A stretch of 64,000 bases of DNA from contig NZ_FOQG01000018.1 in the NCBI RefSeq assembly GCF_900113685.1, positions 1 through 64,000 on the forward strand, given 5' to 3'. Below, in pieces: positions 9,208-17,246 of the stretch. This DNA is from Nocardioides psychrotolerans (GTDB taxonomy: Bacteria; Actinomycetota; Actinomycetes; Propionibacteriales; Nocardioidaceae). The notes beneath the pieces are model-generated. The model searched no databases and was not told the origin of the DNA. It worked only from the letters and a program-made list of their open reading frames with translations. Position 1 is the first letter of the stretch. The number at the start of each line of letters is the position of its first letter. Position numbers and translations under genes: made by a program.

Positions 9208-10607
9208 CGGTACTCCCCCACGGGCTCGGCCTGCGTCATCGAGCCGCGCATCCGCAGGTAGACCGGGATGCCGAGAACGGATGCACCGCCGGCCATGAGG
9301 AACGGCCCCCACACGACGTACCAGGAGCTGCCGGTGTTGCGCGAGTAGTAGATGAAGGCGATCGAGACAGCGAGCGAGACTACTGCGACCGCGAGGTCGA
9401 GGTAGAAGCGCGGGGTGTGGCCACGCTGGTGGTCGTGCCAGCGCCAGCTGATCTGGGCGAGCGCCGAGAACGCGTAAGGGATGGCCGAGGTGATCCCGGT
9501 CATCAGGACCAGCGTCGTGAACACGGTCGCACCGCTGGTCCCGAGGTAGCTCAGGACGACGGCGAGGGACGCCAGGATGGTCGAGGAGATGATGCCGAAG
9601 GCGGGCACGCCTCGCGTCGACAGCTGACCGAACCTCTGCGGGAAGAGCCCGTCCTTGGCCGCGGCCAGGGGCATCTCCGCCACGATCATGGTCCATCCGT
9701 TCAGGGCTCCGATGCCGGAGACGATCACCGCGAGGGCGACCAGCGTGCCGGCCCAGGATCCGCTGCCGACGATCGCGTCCGCGGCCGCCGAGTAAGACGC
9801 CTTGTTGCCGTCGAGCGCCAGGGCGCTGGCCGGCAGGATGCCGAAGACGGCGACCAGGGACAGCATGTAGACCACACCGCTCGCGAGCGTCCCGTAGATC
9901 GTGGAGCGACCGACGTTGCGACGGGGGTCGCGCACCTTGGCGGCGGCGACCGACGCCGTCTCGACACCCAGGTAGCTGAAGAGGCAGATCGCCATCGCCC
10001 CGCCGATGGCGGAGATGTTGCTGTCGCCGCTGGTGTTCCAGGGCGTGAAGTTCGCGGTGGAGATGAAGAACAGCCCGACCGTCGACATCAGGGCCAACGG
10101 GATGAACTTGAGGACCGTGGTCCAGACCTGGAAGACGCCCATGTTGCGGATGCCGGTGAGGTTGACGGCGGCGGGGATCCACAGGCCGACCAGCGCGATC
10201 AGGATCGACCAGCCGACGGCGCTGCCCTTGTTGACGAAGGTCTCCACGTAGTACACCCAGCCCACCGCGATGGCGGCGTTCCCCGCCCAGGCGGTGATCC
10301 AGTAGGACCAGGCGTTGCTGAAGCCCAGGCCGTTGCCGAACGCGGCACGGGCGTAGGCGTAAGGGCCACCGTCTGCGGGGAGCCGACGCGACATCACCGC
10401 GAACATCACGGCGAGAGCGATGGCGCCCGCCGTCGCTATGCCCATGGCCACCAAGCTGATCGGTCCGTAGGACGCGATGGCATACGGGAGGCTGAAGATG
10501 CCGACCCCGATGATGCTGCCCATGACCAGCGCCGTCGACTGCGGCAGCCTCAAATGCTCCGTCTCATCGACCGACGTGGTCGCCTGGCCATCCTGCACGT
10601 GCGTCAT
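9204..10607 (-). CDS. arcD: Arginine/ornithine antiporter-like APC permease
   Basis: A 467-aa amino acid permease with about 12 hydrophobic segments. It opens with the APC-family signature STALVMGSIIGVGIFSLPYA and has a conserved loop ADGGPYAYARAAFGN. Being the first gene of an arcD-arcA-arcB unit supports arginine/ornithine exchange, the usual partner of arginine deiminase. The ATG at 10607 is preceded by GGAGGAGG, an excellent ribosome-binding site; longer upstream extensions are antisense to a neighbouring pseudogene and were rejected. Related transporters of this group can also carry agmatine/putrescine, so substrate is inferred from context. Confidence 0.9.
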   Translation of the reverse strand: MTHVQDGQATTSVDETEHLRLPQSTALVMGSIIGVGIFSLPYAIASYGPISLVAMGIATAGAIALAVMFAVMSRRLPADGGPYAYARAAFGNGLGFSNAWSYWITAWAGNAAIAVGWVYYVETFVNKGSAVGWSILIALVGLWIPAAVNLTGIRNMGVFQVWTTVLKFIPLALMSTVGLFFISTANFTPWNTSGDSNISAIGGAMAICLFSYLGVETASVAAAKVRDPRRNVGRSTIYGTLASGVVYMLSLVAVFGILPASALALDGNKASYSAAADAIVGSGSWAGTLVALAVIVSGIGALNGWTMIVAEMPLAAAKDGLFPQRFGQLSTRGVPAFGIISSTILASLAVVLSYLGTSGATVFTTLVLMTGITSAIPYAFSALAQISWRWHDHQRGHTPRFYLDLAVAVVSLAVSIAFIYYSRNTGSSWYVVWGPFLMAGGASVLGIPVYLRMRGSMTQAEPVGEYR

Positions 10608-10735
10608 GACGCCTCCTCCGGCGAAGGCGGGTGCTCCGTCCAACCTCACGGGACCACGCTCGCGGCCACGCGGGTCAGGGCCGAAGGTCACATCTGTCGA
10701 CGTGTTGGTCCCACACCCCGATCCCGGACCTGCGG

Positions 10736-11279
10736 CGACACCATCGCCCTCACCGAGGACAACGAGCTCACCATCGCGTTGAAGTCGCTCGGCGCGTTGG
10801 TGGTCTCGCCCGCGCAGTGCACGGTCGTCACCGAGCTGATGCCCGGCTGGGGCTCCCTGTGGGCCCAACGCCTGCGCTGGCAGCGGGGTGCACTCGAGAA
10901 CCACGGCACTGACGGGACGACACCGCAGACCTTCCGCCACTGGGCCCAGCAGCGCGGCATCGGCTACGGCGTCGTCGCGCTGGGCGCCTACCTGCTGCTC
11001 GTGCTCGTCATGGCCTTGTCGCTGGACAGGTGGGTCTGGTTCCCGTTCTGGTTCGGGGTCGGCTTGCTGTTCATGATCGAGCGGGTCCTGACCGTCTGGC
11101 GAGGGGGCTGGCGAGCGCGCCTTCTGGGCGCGACGCTGTTCCCTGAGCTGCTCTTCTCCGCGTTTCTCTGCACCGTCCACACCAGGGGGATCGTGGACAT
11201 CTGGCTCGGACGAGAGGCCAGCCGGAGACACGCCCCGACACCGGTGGCCGAGCCGCTCGACCGGCCCGGCGCACCATGA
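10736..11279 (+). pseudogene. 5'-truncated family 2 glycosyltransferase (BcsA-like C-terminal half)
   Basis: The forward frame shows the acceptor-side half of a membrane glycosyltransferase: TEDNELTIALKSLG, then TELMPGWGSLWAQRLRWQRGALEN, which contains the (Q/R)xxRW motif. Two or three membrane helices follow (GYGVVALGAYLLLVLVMALS and VWFPFWFGVGLLFMIERVLT). The nucleotide-binding half with the DxD motif is absent: upstream the frame runs into antisense arcD sequence, and the junction is abrupt near 10736. The remnant ends next to a small membrane protein that overlaps its stop. Function is presumably lost. Confidence 0.75.
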
Positions 11280-11455
11280 CGCCGTGGGGGATCTTGTTCC
11301 CGTCCTCGCTCCTGCGCTCCGACCTCTTCGGTGTGCTCGCGGCGTTCGTCGCCATCAACACGATGATGTACGCCGCCCTGGCCATCGCCAAGATGCTCCC
11401 GAAGCTGTACGTCGCCGACTGGTTCTCCCACAGGAATCGGGCTCCTTCAACCTGA
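11276..11455 (+). CDS. Small membrane protein accompanying the glycosyltransferase remnant
   Basis: A 59-codon frame from an ATG that overlaps the glycosyltransferase stop (ATGA). It contains the helix DLFGVLAAFVAINTMMYAALAIAKML and then LPKLYVADWFSHRNR. It looks like a genuine membrane peptide co-translated with the glycosyltransferase. Its end lies at the edge of a broken ISL3 element, so the natural C-terminus may have been cut off. No family is recognised. Confidence 0.5.
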   Translation: MTPWGILFPSSLLRSDLFGVLAAFVAINTMMYAALAIAKMLPKLYVADWFSHRNRAPST

Positions 11456-11464
11456 GGTGCGTGT

Positions 11465-12060
11465 GAGTGAGTCCGTCGCCGATCAGCAGCATGCGCATCG
11501 ATCGGGAATTCGCTGACGTGGTGCCAGACGTGCTCATCGACTCCAAGGCGCGTCACACCGGCGAACCGGGTCTCGTTCTCGGTCATGGTCTGCAGCAACG
11601 GTCGGATCGAGGTCCAGCCCGTGCTCCACGTCGTGCCGAGCTGGCGGGCGATCCCGGCGACCGAGCCGTGCTCGCGGCGGATCTGATTGATCGCCCACCA
11701 GCATGCCCGGTCGTGAGCAGCGCCCGCGGCTTGGCAACCTCGGGGTCTTGCTCGGTGAACGTCCCGACCGGACAGGACGGCTCGGCACAGCGCCAAGTCC
11801 GTTTCCGCCAGATCAGGTTGGCGGGCCGGTCAAAGCACGGGGCGTCGACCAGGCGAGCATCCCCGTCGCCCGTGGCTTTGCGCGACGACGCCGCATGTGC
11901 GGCATGCCATCACCGACGGCGGCGACTCGACCGACACTGTCAGTGCTCCGGTGTCCTGATCGCAATGAGCGTCGGTGACACGAAGGCCTTTGAGGCCGAG
12001 GAGCACGTCGCAGCGAGAGCATTGAGAAAGCCCGGTGGAATCCTGACCGGAAGGTCTCAC
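11465..12060 (-). pseudogene. ISL3-family transposase, frameshifted and truncated
   Basis: Three reverse-strand pieces align in order to an ISL3 transposase. The N-terminus is VLLGLKGLRVTDAHCDQDTG, followed by a CxxC element (MACRTCGVV). A middle part, IWRKRTWRCAEPSCPVGTFT, lies in another frame. The third part, ACWWAINQIRREHGSVAGIA, runs to TRLGVDEHVWHH. Two frameshifts are visible, and the sequence stops soon after the first catalytic Asp (LGVDEH), so two thirds of the protein including the remaining acidic residues are gone. Terminal inverted repeats were not identified with confidence. The debris abuts the truncated small membrane protein and may have caused that loss. Confidence 0.82.
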
Positions 12061-12551
12061 GCCTTCTCGTCGACCAATGCATCCCGAAGTAGCTCCCGAG
12101 CCGCGGCGTAGCGGCTGCGTGCGGTGGACGGGTTCAAGCCGAGAATCTCAGCCGCTTCCACGATCGTGAACCCATCCCAGTGAATGAGCATCACCAACTC
12201 ACGTTGGGCCTGGTGTAGTCGTAACACCGCATCACGCACCGCATAGGCGTTCTCCGGGGCCGGCGTGCTCGCCGCAGCATGATGGCGAAGTCTCTCCGTC
12301 AGCTCCAACCGTCGCGAGGCGGTTCGCCGATAGTTGCTGAGGGTGTGCGCTGCGATCACGAACAACCACATTCGCTGGCGCTCGGAGGCCTCCGGCATCT
12401 TTTGGATCTTCTTCCAAGCCGTCAGCATGACTTCGCCGTAGAGGTCAGCCGCATCCTCAGGCGACGTCACTCGACGGACGAAGTAGGCGAGCAGATCGCT
12501 TGAAGCTTCACGAAGCGCGGTGCGCGCCGTGGCCCGGTCCACGGCAGTCAC
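12057..12551 (-). CDS. ECF-type RNA polymerase sigma factor
   Basis: A 164-aa sigma-70 family protein with only regions 2 and 4. Region 2 is AYFVRRVTSPEDAADLYGEVMLTAWKK followed by RMWLFVIAAHTLSNYRR. Region 4 is a helix-turn-helix, HWDGFTIVEAAEILGLNPSTARSRYAAARELL. It directs RNA polymerase to an unknown regulon. Its ATG overlaps the stop of the upstream membrane protein (4 nt), so the two are co-expressed. Divergent to it lies a MerR regulator with a B12-binding photoreceptor-like domain; in Streptomyces an ECF factor (LitS) is controlled by such a regulator (LitR), which suggests light control here. No carotenoid genes are in the window. Confidence 0.9.
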   Translation of the reverse strand: MTAVDRATARTALREASSDLLAYFVRRVTSPEDAADLYGEVMLTAWKKIQKMPEASERQRMWLFVIAAHTLSNYRRTASRRLELTERLRHHAAASTPAPENAYAVRDAVLRLHQAQRELVMLIHWDGFTIVEAAEILGLNPSTARSRYAAARELLRDALVDEKA

Positions 12552-13147
12552 CGATCGTCGCCATCACACGCGCTAGCCATCGACAGACTCACGGCCGTCA
12601 CGGGAAGGTGCTGCTCGACGAGTTCAGCGTCGACGCGCCGCCCGACCTCTTCGTAGACGGCGTTCACCTCATGCTCATCGACCGTCATCGCTGGACCCGT
12701 CTCCGAGTCCACCGTCGAACGCGGAGACACCGCCCGCGTTGCCTGAGCGACGCTCAGTGTCGAAAGATCAAAGTCCTTCAGGTACTTCTCGGCAGCAGCC
12801 TTTGCCCGCGCCCTCACGGCATCGCTGACGGGAGCGGCCGGAACGTCCAGCTCCTTCACGCCGAACGTCAGGGTGCACCGAGCGTCCGTCGAGGTGGTCA
12901 CGACACCGTGTAACGGCGCCGACTCAAACCACGGAACGAGCCCGGCTGCAGCTGCGGCGCCCCCGGCACCGAGTGCTCCCAGCGCGACCACGCTGCCGAT
13001 CACCACGCTCCTGCTACGAAGCTTCCGCCGCGGCACGGCAGAGCCCTCGGCTTGTGCGATGACGCGGACGAACTCAGCATCGAGTTCCAGTGACCGAGCG
13101 GGAACGGGGGGCGAAGACAGCGCAAGCTGCTCGTCGAACGAAGACAT
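12548..13147 (-). CDS. Single-pass membrane protein co-transcribed with ECF sigma factor
   Basis: A 199-aa protein with a basic juxtamembrane stretch PRRKLRSR, one helix at about residues 48-70 (SVVIGSVVALGALGAGGAAAAAGL), and an extracytoplasmic domain of about 130 residues with two cysteines. The topology (short cytoplasmic N-terminus, one helix, outside domain) is that of many anti-sigma factors or lipoprotein-like partners, but no zinc-binding anti-sigma motif is seen. The gene precedes the sigma gene rather than following it, the reverse of the common order. Role as sigma regulator or sensor is inference from the overlap. Confidence 0.72.
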   Translation of the reverse strand: MSSFDEQLALSSPPVPARSLELDAEFVRVIAQAEGSAVPRRKLRSRSVVIGSVVALGALGAGGAAAAAGLVPWFESAPLHGVVTTSTDARCTLTFGVKELDVPAAPVSDAVRARAKAAAEKYLKDFDLSTLSVAQATRAVSPRSTVDSETGPAMTVDEHEVNAVYEEVGRRVDAELVEQHLPVTAVSLSMASACDGDDR

Positions 13148-13264
13148 CTCTACTCCTCAGGCTTGTGATCCGTTGCCCAGTACATGTACCGAGCGGGCCT
13201 GTTCGTCCATCGCCCCTCGAATCTTGCACCCAGAAGCGGACCGCGACGCCCCCTCTCCACGCCT

Positions 13265-13301
13265 TGATGTGCCCCGGGTTCCGTGGAGTCGGGGCACATC
13301 A
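13265..13301. repeat. Perfect 11-bp inverted repeat in the divergent intergenic region
   Basis: TGATGTGCCCC (13265-13275) and its exact reverse complement (13291-13301) flank a 15-nt spacer in the 332-bp gap (13148-13479) between the membrane protein/sigma unit and the MerR-B12 regulator. It has no trailing T-run, so a terminator is unlikely. A regulator-binding site for the divergent MerR-type protein is possible. Nothing else recognisable lies in this gap. Confidence 0.5.
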
Positions 13302-13479
13302 GAGTGTCAACCAAACCTGGGGCAGTCCCCTCCCCTGCTGAGGTGTCGTCCTACCCCGGGTTCATCTCAGGACTGCGGCGCAGAGTTGACGCTCTGTTGC
13401 TGCCCAGCTCGGTGCAACCGCTACGTTCAGCACAGGTCCCATCTCTCGCCAGGGATCGCACCCGACGTCAGGAAGGCAG

Positions 13480-14406
13480 ATGAGCACAGAACGCACCGGC
13501 GCCGCCGAGACCCCCTCAGACGGCCGGTTGCTCATCCACCGCGCCAGTGAGCTCCTGGGCGTGCCGGCTCCGACGCTGCGTTCGTGGGAACGTCGCTATG
13601 CCATGCCCCCCACCCTCAGGACCGCGGGCGGGCACCGGCGCTACGACGCCGCTGCACTCGTCCAGCTCGGTCTGATGCGCGACGAGATCGCTGGCGGGCG
13701 CACCCCGCAGGATGCTGCACGACGCGTCCGGATCCTCGTCGACGAGCTGAACCCAGCTCGAGCCTCGATTACGACGATCATGGCTGCGGCAGCAGCAAGG
13801 GACGGCGCCACGGTCCGCCACGTCCTCGACCAGGCTCTCGATGAGCGCGGATTGGGAGCGACCATCGACGAGGTGGTGATGCCGCTCATGCGACTGGTGG
13901 GTGTGTGGTGGGAGACGGGTCGCTGCGACGTCGGACAAGAACACTGGACCACCGCCATCGTGAGGTCTTGGCTCGCCAAGATCACTGTCCTGGCCCCGCC
14001 ACCAACATCTCAGGGCCACGTGCTCCTAGCGGTCGGCCCCTACGACCGGCACACGCTCAGCATCGACGCATTCGCAGCCCTCCTGGCTGACCGAGGCACG
14101 GCGTCACGGACATTGGGGAGCCGCACCCCCGCCGACGTCATCGTCACCGCACTGCAGGAACCATCCGCCGCGGGGGTCGTGCTCGTCTGCCAGCTCGCGA
14201 CACGCAGACGCCCAGCCGTGGAGTCGTTGCTCGCGGCAGCCGAGACCGGGCTCCCGGTCTTCTACGCCGGCACCGCGTTCCTGGTCTCCTCTGCACGCCA
14301 CGGAGTTCCCGGCACCTACCTCGGCGAGAACCTCACCCACGCCGCCGCGCTGGTCCGTGCCCAGATGCCGGAGGCCGTGACCCCAGAGGTGGCCGCCGAG
14401 GTGTGA
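13480..14406 (+). CDS. MerR-family regulator with cobalamin-binding photoreceptor-like domain (LitR/CarH type)
   Basis: 308 aa. A MerR winged helix comes first: LLIHRASELLGVPAPTLRSWERRY, then RTAGGHRRYD. The second domain has W144-x9-E154-H155 (WETGRCDVGQEH), the signature that marks light-sensing adenosylcobalamin regulators such as CarH and LitR. The Rossmann-like third domain keeps D189-R-H191 of the B12-ligand motif, although the following position is Ser rather than the Gly seen in many relatives. These proteins bind DNA in the dark with adenosylcobalamin and release it on illumination. AGGAAGG precedes the ATG. The gene is divergent from an ECF sigma unit, which it probably controls. 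Confidence 0.87.
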   Translation: MSTERTGAAETPSDGRLLIHRASELLGVPAPTLRSWERRYAMPPTLRTAGGHRRYDAAALVQLGLMRDEIAGGRTPQDAARRVRILVDELNPARASITTIMAAAAARDGATVRHVLDQALDERGLGATIDEVVMPLMRLVGVWWETGRCDVGQEHWTTAIVRSWLAKITVLAPPPTSQGHVLLAVGPYDRHTLSIDAFAALLADRGTASRTLGSRTPADVIVTALQEPSAAGVVLVCQLATRRRPAVESLLAAAETGLPVFYAGTAFLVSSARHGVPGTYLGENLTHAAALVRAQMPEAVTPEVAAEV

Positions 14407-14540
14407 CAGGTGCGCCGGTAGCCAGCGTGGTCGCGGCGGCAGCCACAACGCTGATGCTCAGCGTCAGCTGACCTCTGCCACTCCCGAGGCGGCACCGGGC
14501 CTGAACTCGAAGTCGACGGGATGAGGAGTCACGACCCGGC

Positions 14541-15317
14541 CTAGTGTGGACGCTGCTCAAGGATCGCGAGGTCGCGCTCGGCGTACGTCCGGTGCCACCA
14601 TTCCTCGTTGAGCACGATCGACAGGCACTCCTTCACGGGGAAGGGGCGGGGCGGGGGCCAGCCGGCGTCGTCCGGCGGGGTGGTCTCGGCGGCGAGCGTC
14701 TCCTCGGTGAGCCCCTCGACCACGCGGCGTACGTCGGCCTGCCGAGTGCGGCGCAGCTCCAGGACCTCCTCCAGGGACGGCAGGGCCGCGCGGTCGCGCG
14801 GGAAGCCCTTGCCCTCGGGTGCCTCGTCCCAGGGCAGGTCGAGCGGGTGCCATGGGGCCGAGTCGCCGCCGATCGTGCGGTGGACCCACGAGGCGGTCGC
14901 GAACGAGAGGTGCCGCAGCGTCTCGATGAACGACCACTCCCCGTCGACCTGCTCGTGCAGCTGCGCCGGCTCAAGGCTTCGGGCCCGCTCGACGGTGCCG
15001 TCCCAGAGCTTCTCGAGCAGGTCCCAGGCCTCGCGGAAGCCGGCGGGGTCGTCGGGGTGCATCTTGGCCAGGTCGGGCTCGCGGCGTGCCACCTCCGCGT
15101 CGACGTATGCCGTCACGTCGACGCCGTTGATCCGCAGTCCCCTGACTTCGCCGCTGATGTCGACGTCCCAGAGCTCGACGCCGGTCATCTTCACGTGGTG
15201 CAGGTCGGTGCCACGGATCGTGACATTGCTGAGCGAGGCGGCTCGGAACGTCGACCCGCTGAGGTCGGTCCAGTCGAAGGTCGAGCCACTCAGGTCCTCC
15301 TCGCCGAACTCAGCCAT
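14541..15317 (-). CDS. DinB-family protein with N-terminal pentapeptide-like repeat
   Basis: 258 aa. Residues about 5-60 have pentapeptide-repeat character (DLSGSTFDWTDLSGSTFRAASL, each fifth position hydrophobic). After a linker comes a DinB/DUF664 four-helix domain (WDGTVERARSLEPAQLHEQVDGEW, SFIETLRHLSFATASWV). A final helix carries a conserved histidine-containing block (CLSIVLNEEWWHRTYAERDL), where the metal-ligand His residues of DinB folds occur. DinB-like proteins in actinobacteria include mycothiol-dependent enzymes; the reaction of this one is unknown. A short upstream frame overlaps the start by 8 nt. Confidence 0.8.
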   Translation of the reverse strand: MAEFGEEDLSGSTFDWTDLSGSTFRAASLSNVTIRGTDLHHVKMTGVELWDVDISGEVRGLRINGVDVTAYVDAEVARREPDLAKMHPDDPAGFREAWDLLEKLWDGTVERARSLEPAQLHEQVDGEWSFIETLRHLSFATASWVHRTIGGDSAPWHPLDLPWDEAPEGKGFPRDRAALPSLEEVLELRRTRQADVRRVVEGLTEETLAAETTPPDDAGWPPPRPFPVKECLSIVLNEEWWHRTYAERDLAILEQRPH

Positions 15318-15426
15318 GCCACAGCGCCGGATCTTCCGCCACCGGCCACCGGCCGGGCGGCAGGTCCTCGCCCACGCGGGAGTCGGAGTCGTCGACGGCG
15401 GCGTTGGTCGCGTTCAGTGTGGTCAT
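15310..15426 (-). CDS. Possible 38-aa upstream peptide
   Basis: An ATG at 15426 opens a 38-codon frame (MTTLNATNAAVDDSDSRVG, ending DPALWHG) whose stop overlaps the DinB gene start by 8 nt. The overlap and the sensible composition make a small coupled ORF possible. There is no clear ribosome-binding site or homologue, and it could equally be leader sequence. Confidence 0.25.
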   Translation of the reverse strand: MTTLNATNAAVDDSDSRVGEDLPPGRWPVAEDPALWHG

Positions 15427-15593
15427 GGGTCCAACCCTAGAACCAGTTCCGGACGATACGGCTCCGGAACCTGCTCGCCTCTGCCGGCGGGTCGGATGCT
15501 CGGTGCAGCAACTCAACACACTGGATCCATCACGCCGACGAATGCGCGATCGGTCAGGTCCAGCTCCATGTCATCACCTCACGAGGCAAGAGA

Positions 15594-17036
15594 TCAGCGC
15601 CGGATCTGCATGACGATGGCCTTGGGCTCGGTGAAGAACTCGCGGCTGAAGTTGCCGCCCTCGCGTCCAACGCCGGAGTCACCGACCCCACCGAACGGCG
15701 TGCGCAGGTCCCGGATGAAGAAGCAGTTCACCCACACCGTGCCGGCTCGGAGCCGGGAAGCAACCCGATGAGCCCGTGAGAGGTTCTCGGTAAAGAGCAT
15801 GGCGTTCAACCCGTAGCGGGTGTCGTTGGCGAGGCTGACGACCTCATCCTCGGACTCGAACCGGTTGACGACACACACCGGCCCGAAGATCTCGTCGCAG
15901 TACGCCGATGCGGTGAGCGGCAGGTCGGTGACGATGGTCGGTCGGACCAGCCAGCGGCCCTCGGTGTCGACTCCCCCGGTGAGGATCTTCCCTCCCTCCA
16001 GACCAACGCCTTCGACGTACGACGCCACCTTCTCGAAGTGCTTCTTGCTGGCGAGGCTGGAAAACCGGGTCTTCGGGTCGAAGGGGTCGCCGATGGTCAG
16101 CGCCTCCGCGGCTGCCACGAAGCGGTCCATGAACTCGTCGTACACGGCAGAGGCGACGAAGAGCCGTGAGCCTGCCAGGCAGATCTGCCCGGAGTTGCGG
16201 AAGATCGCTTCGACGGCCCAGTGAACGGCGTTGTCGAGATCGGCGTCCTCGAAGACGATGTTCGCGCCCTTCCCGCCGAGCTCCAAGGAGACCGGCGCGA
16301 GGTGGCTGGAGGCCGAGGCCATTACGGTCTTGCCCGTGGTCGAGGAGCCGGTGAAGGTCACCCGGTCCACCCGGTCGTCGGCCGTCAGCGAAGCGCCGGC
16401 GGGTGAGCCGTGGCCGTTGAGGACATTGAGCACGCCGGGCGGAAAGCCTGCTTCGGTCGCGAGCCTGCCCAGCAGGGTGACCGACGCAGGGGTGTCCTCG
16501 GATGGCTTGATGATGCAGGTGTTGCCCCAGGCGATGGCAGGGGCGATCTTCCAGGTCGCCATCATCAGTGGGAAATTCCATGGGCTGATAGCGGCCACGA
16601 CGCCGGCCGGTCCGTACTCGCTGTAGGAGTGGTGGCCCGAGTCCATCGGGTAGACCTCGCCGCAGTGGTCGCGCTGGTGGTCGGCGAAGAAGCGGAAGTT
16701 CCAGATCGAGCGGGCAACGTCGTGCTGGGCTTGGGCGAATGGCTTGGCCATGTTGGTCGTGTCCAGCGTCGCCAAGTCATCTGCGCGCTCATCCATGAGG
16801 TCCGCAAGTCGGTGGATCGCTGCCGCCCGCTCGGCGCGCGCCATCCGTGGCCACGGCCCCTCGTCGAAGGCGCGGCGCGAGCTCGCGACGGCGAGGGCGG
16901 CATCGTCGGGCCCGCCCTCGGCGGCCTCGGCCCACACTTCCTGGGTCCAGGGGTTCCACACCTCGAACCTGGCCCCGTCGACCGAGGGCACCTCTTCGCC
17001 ATCGATGATGTGCCCGAAGAAGTTCAGGTCGCTCAT
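15594..17036 (-). CDS. Aldehyde dehydrogenase, probably 2-hydroxymuconic semialdehyde dehydrogenase
   Basis: A 480-aa NAD-dependent aldehyde dehydrogenase. Motifs: SPWNFPLMMATWKIAPA, the coenzyme loop FTGSSTTGK, catalytic Glu in LELGGKGAN, catalytic Cys in NSGQICLAGSR, and the C-terminal PFGGVGDSGVGREGG. In meta-cleavage pathways this enzyme oxidises the ring-fission semialdehyde to 4-oxalocrotonate. Assignment comes from context: it overlaps the 4-oxalocrotonate tautomerase gene by 4 nt and is the last gene of a 15-gene catabolic unit. No obvious terminator follows. The related 5-carboxymethyl and aminomuconate dehydrogenases cannot be excluded. Confidence 0.88.
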   Translation of the reverse strand: MSDLNFFGHIIDGEEVPSVDGARFEVWNPWTQEVWAEAAEGGPDDAALAVASSRRAFDEGPWPRMARAERAAAIHRLADLMDERADDLATLDTTNMAKPFAQAQHDVARSIWNFRFFADHQRDHCGEVYPMDSGHHSYSEYGPAGVVAAISPWNFPLMMATWKIAPAIAWGNTCIIKPSEDTPASVTLLGRLATEAGFPPGVLNVLNGHGSPAGASLTADDRVDRVTFTGSSTTGKTVMASASSHLAPVSLELGGKGANIVFEDADLDNAVHWAVEAIFRNSGQICLAGSRLFVASAVYDEFMDRFVAAAEALTIGDPFDPKTRFSSLASKKHFEKVASYVEGVGLEGGKILTGGVDTEGRWLVRPTIVTDLPLTASAYCDEIFGPVCVVNRFESEDEVVSLANDTRYGLNAMLFTENLSRAHRVASRLRAGTVWVNCFFIRDLRTPFGGVGDSGVGREGGNFSREFFTEPKAIVMQIRR

Positions 17037-17242
17037 GTGGTGCCTTCTTCGCGCATCGTTCTCTCGGCGATCGTCACGTCTCCAGCAGCCCAGTGGGTCG
17101 GAGGGACTTCTCTGATGACCACACGGATGTTCCCCATGGGCGCGTCGACCGCGGCGGAGGCTGCCTGGGTGAGTCCGCTGATCAGGGCTCGCAACTGTTC
17201 GGGGCTGCGGCCCTCCACGAGCGTCACTTCGATGAATGGCAT
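17033..17242 (-). CDS. 4-oxalocrotonate tautomerase family protein
   Basis: A 69-aa small subunit starting MPFIEVTLVEGRSPEQLRAL; after Met removal the N-terminal proline is the catalytic base of the 4-OT family. An arginine in IRVVIREVPPTHWA matches substrate-binding positions. It isomerises 2-hydroxymuconate to 2-oxo-3-hexenedioate. It sits between the decarboxylase (4-nt gap) and the semialdehyde dehydrogenase (4-nt overlap), exactly where the dehydrogenative branch needs it. Confidence 0.9.
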   Translation of the reverse strand: MPFIEVTLVEGRSPEQLRALISGLTQAASAAVDAPMGNIRVVIREVPPTHWAAGDVTIAERTMREEGTT

Positions 17243-17246
17243 GACC

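Noticed and set aside
13265..13301. Inverted repeat as a terminator
   Set aside because: Located in a divergent promoter region with no upstream transcript to terminate and no T-tract; treated as a possible binding site.
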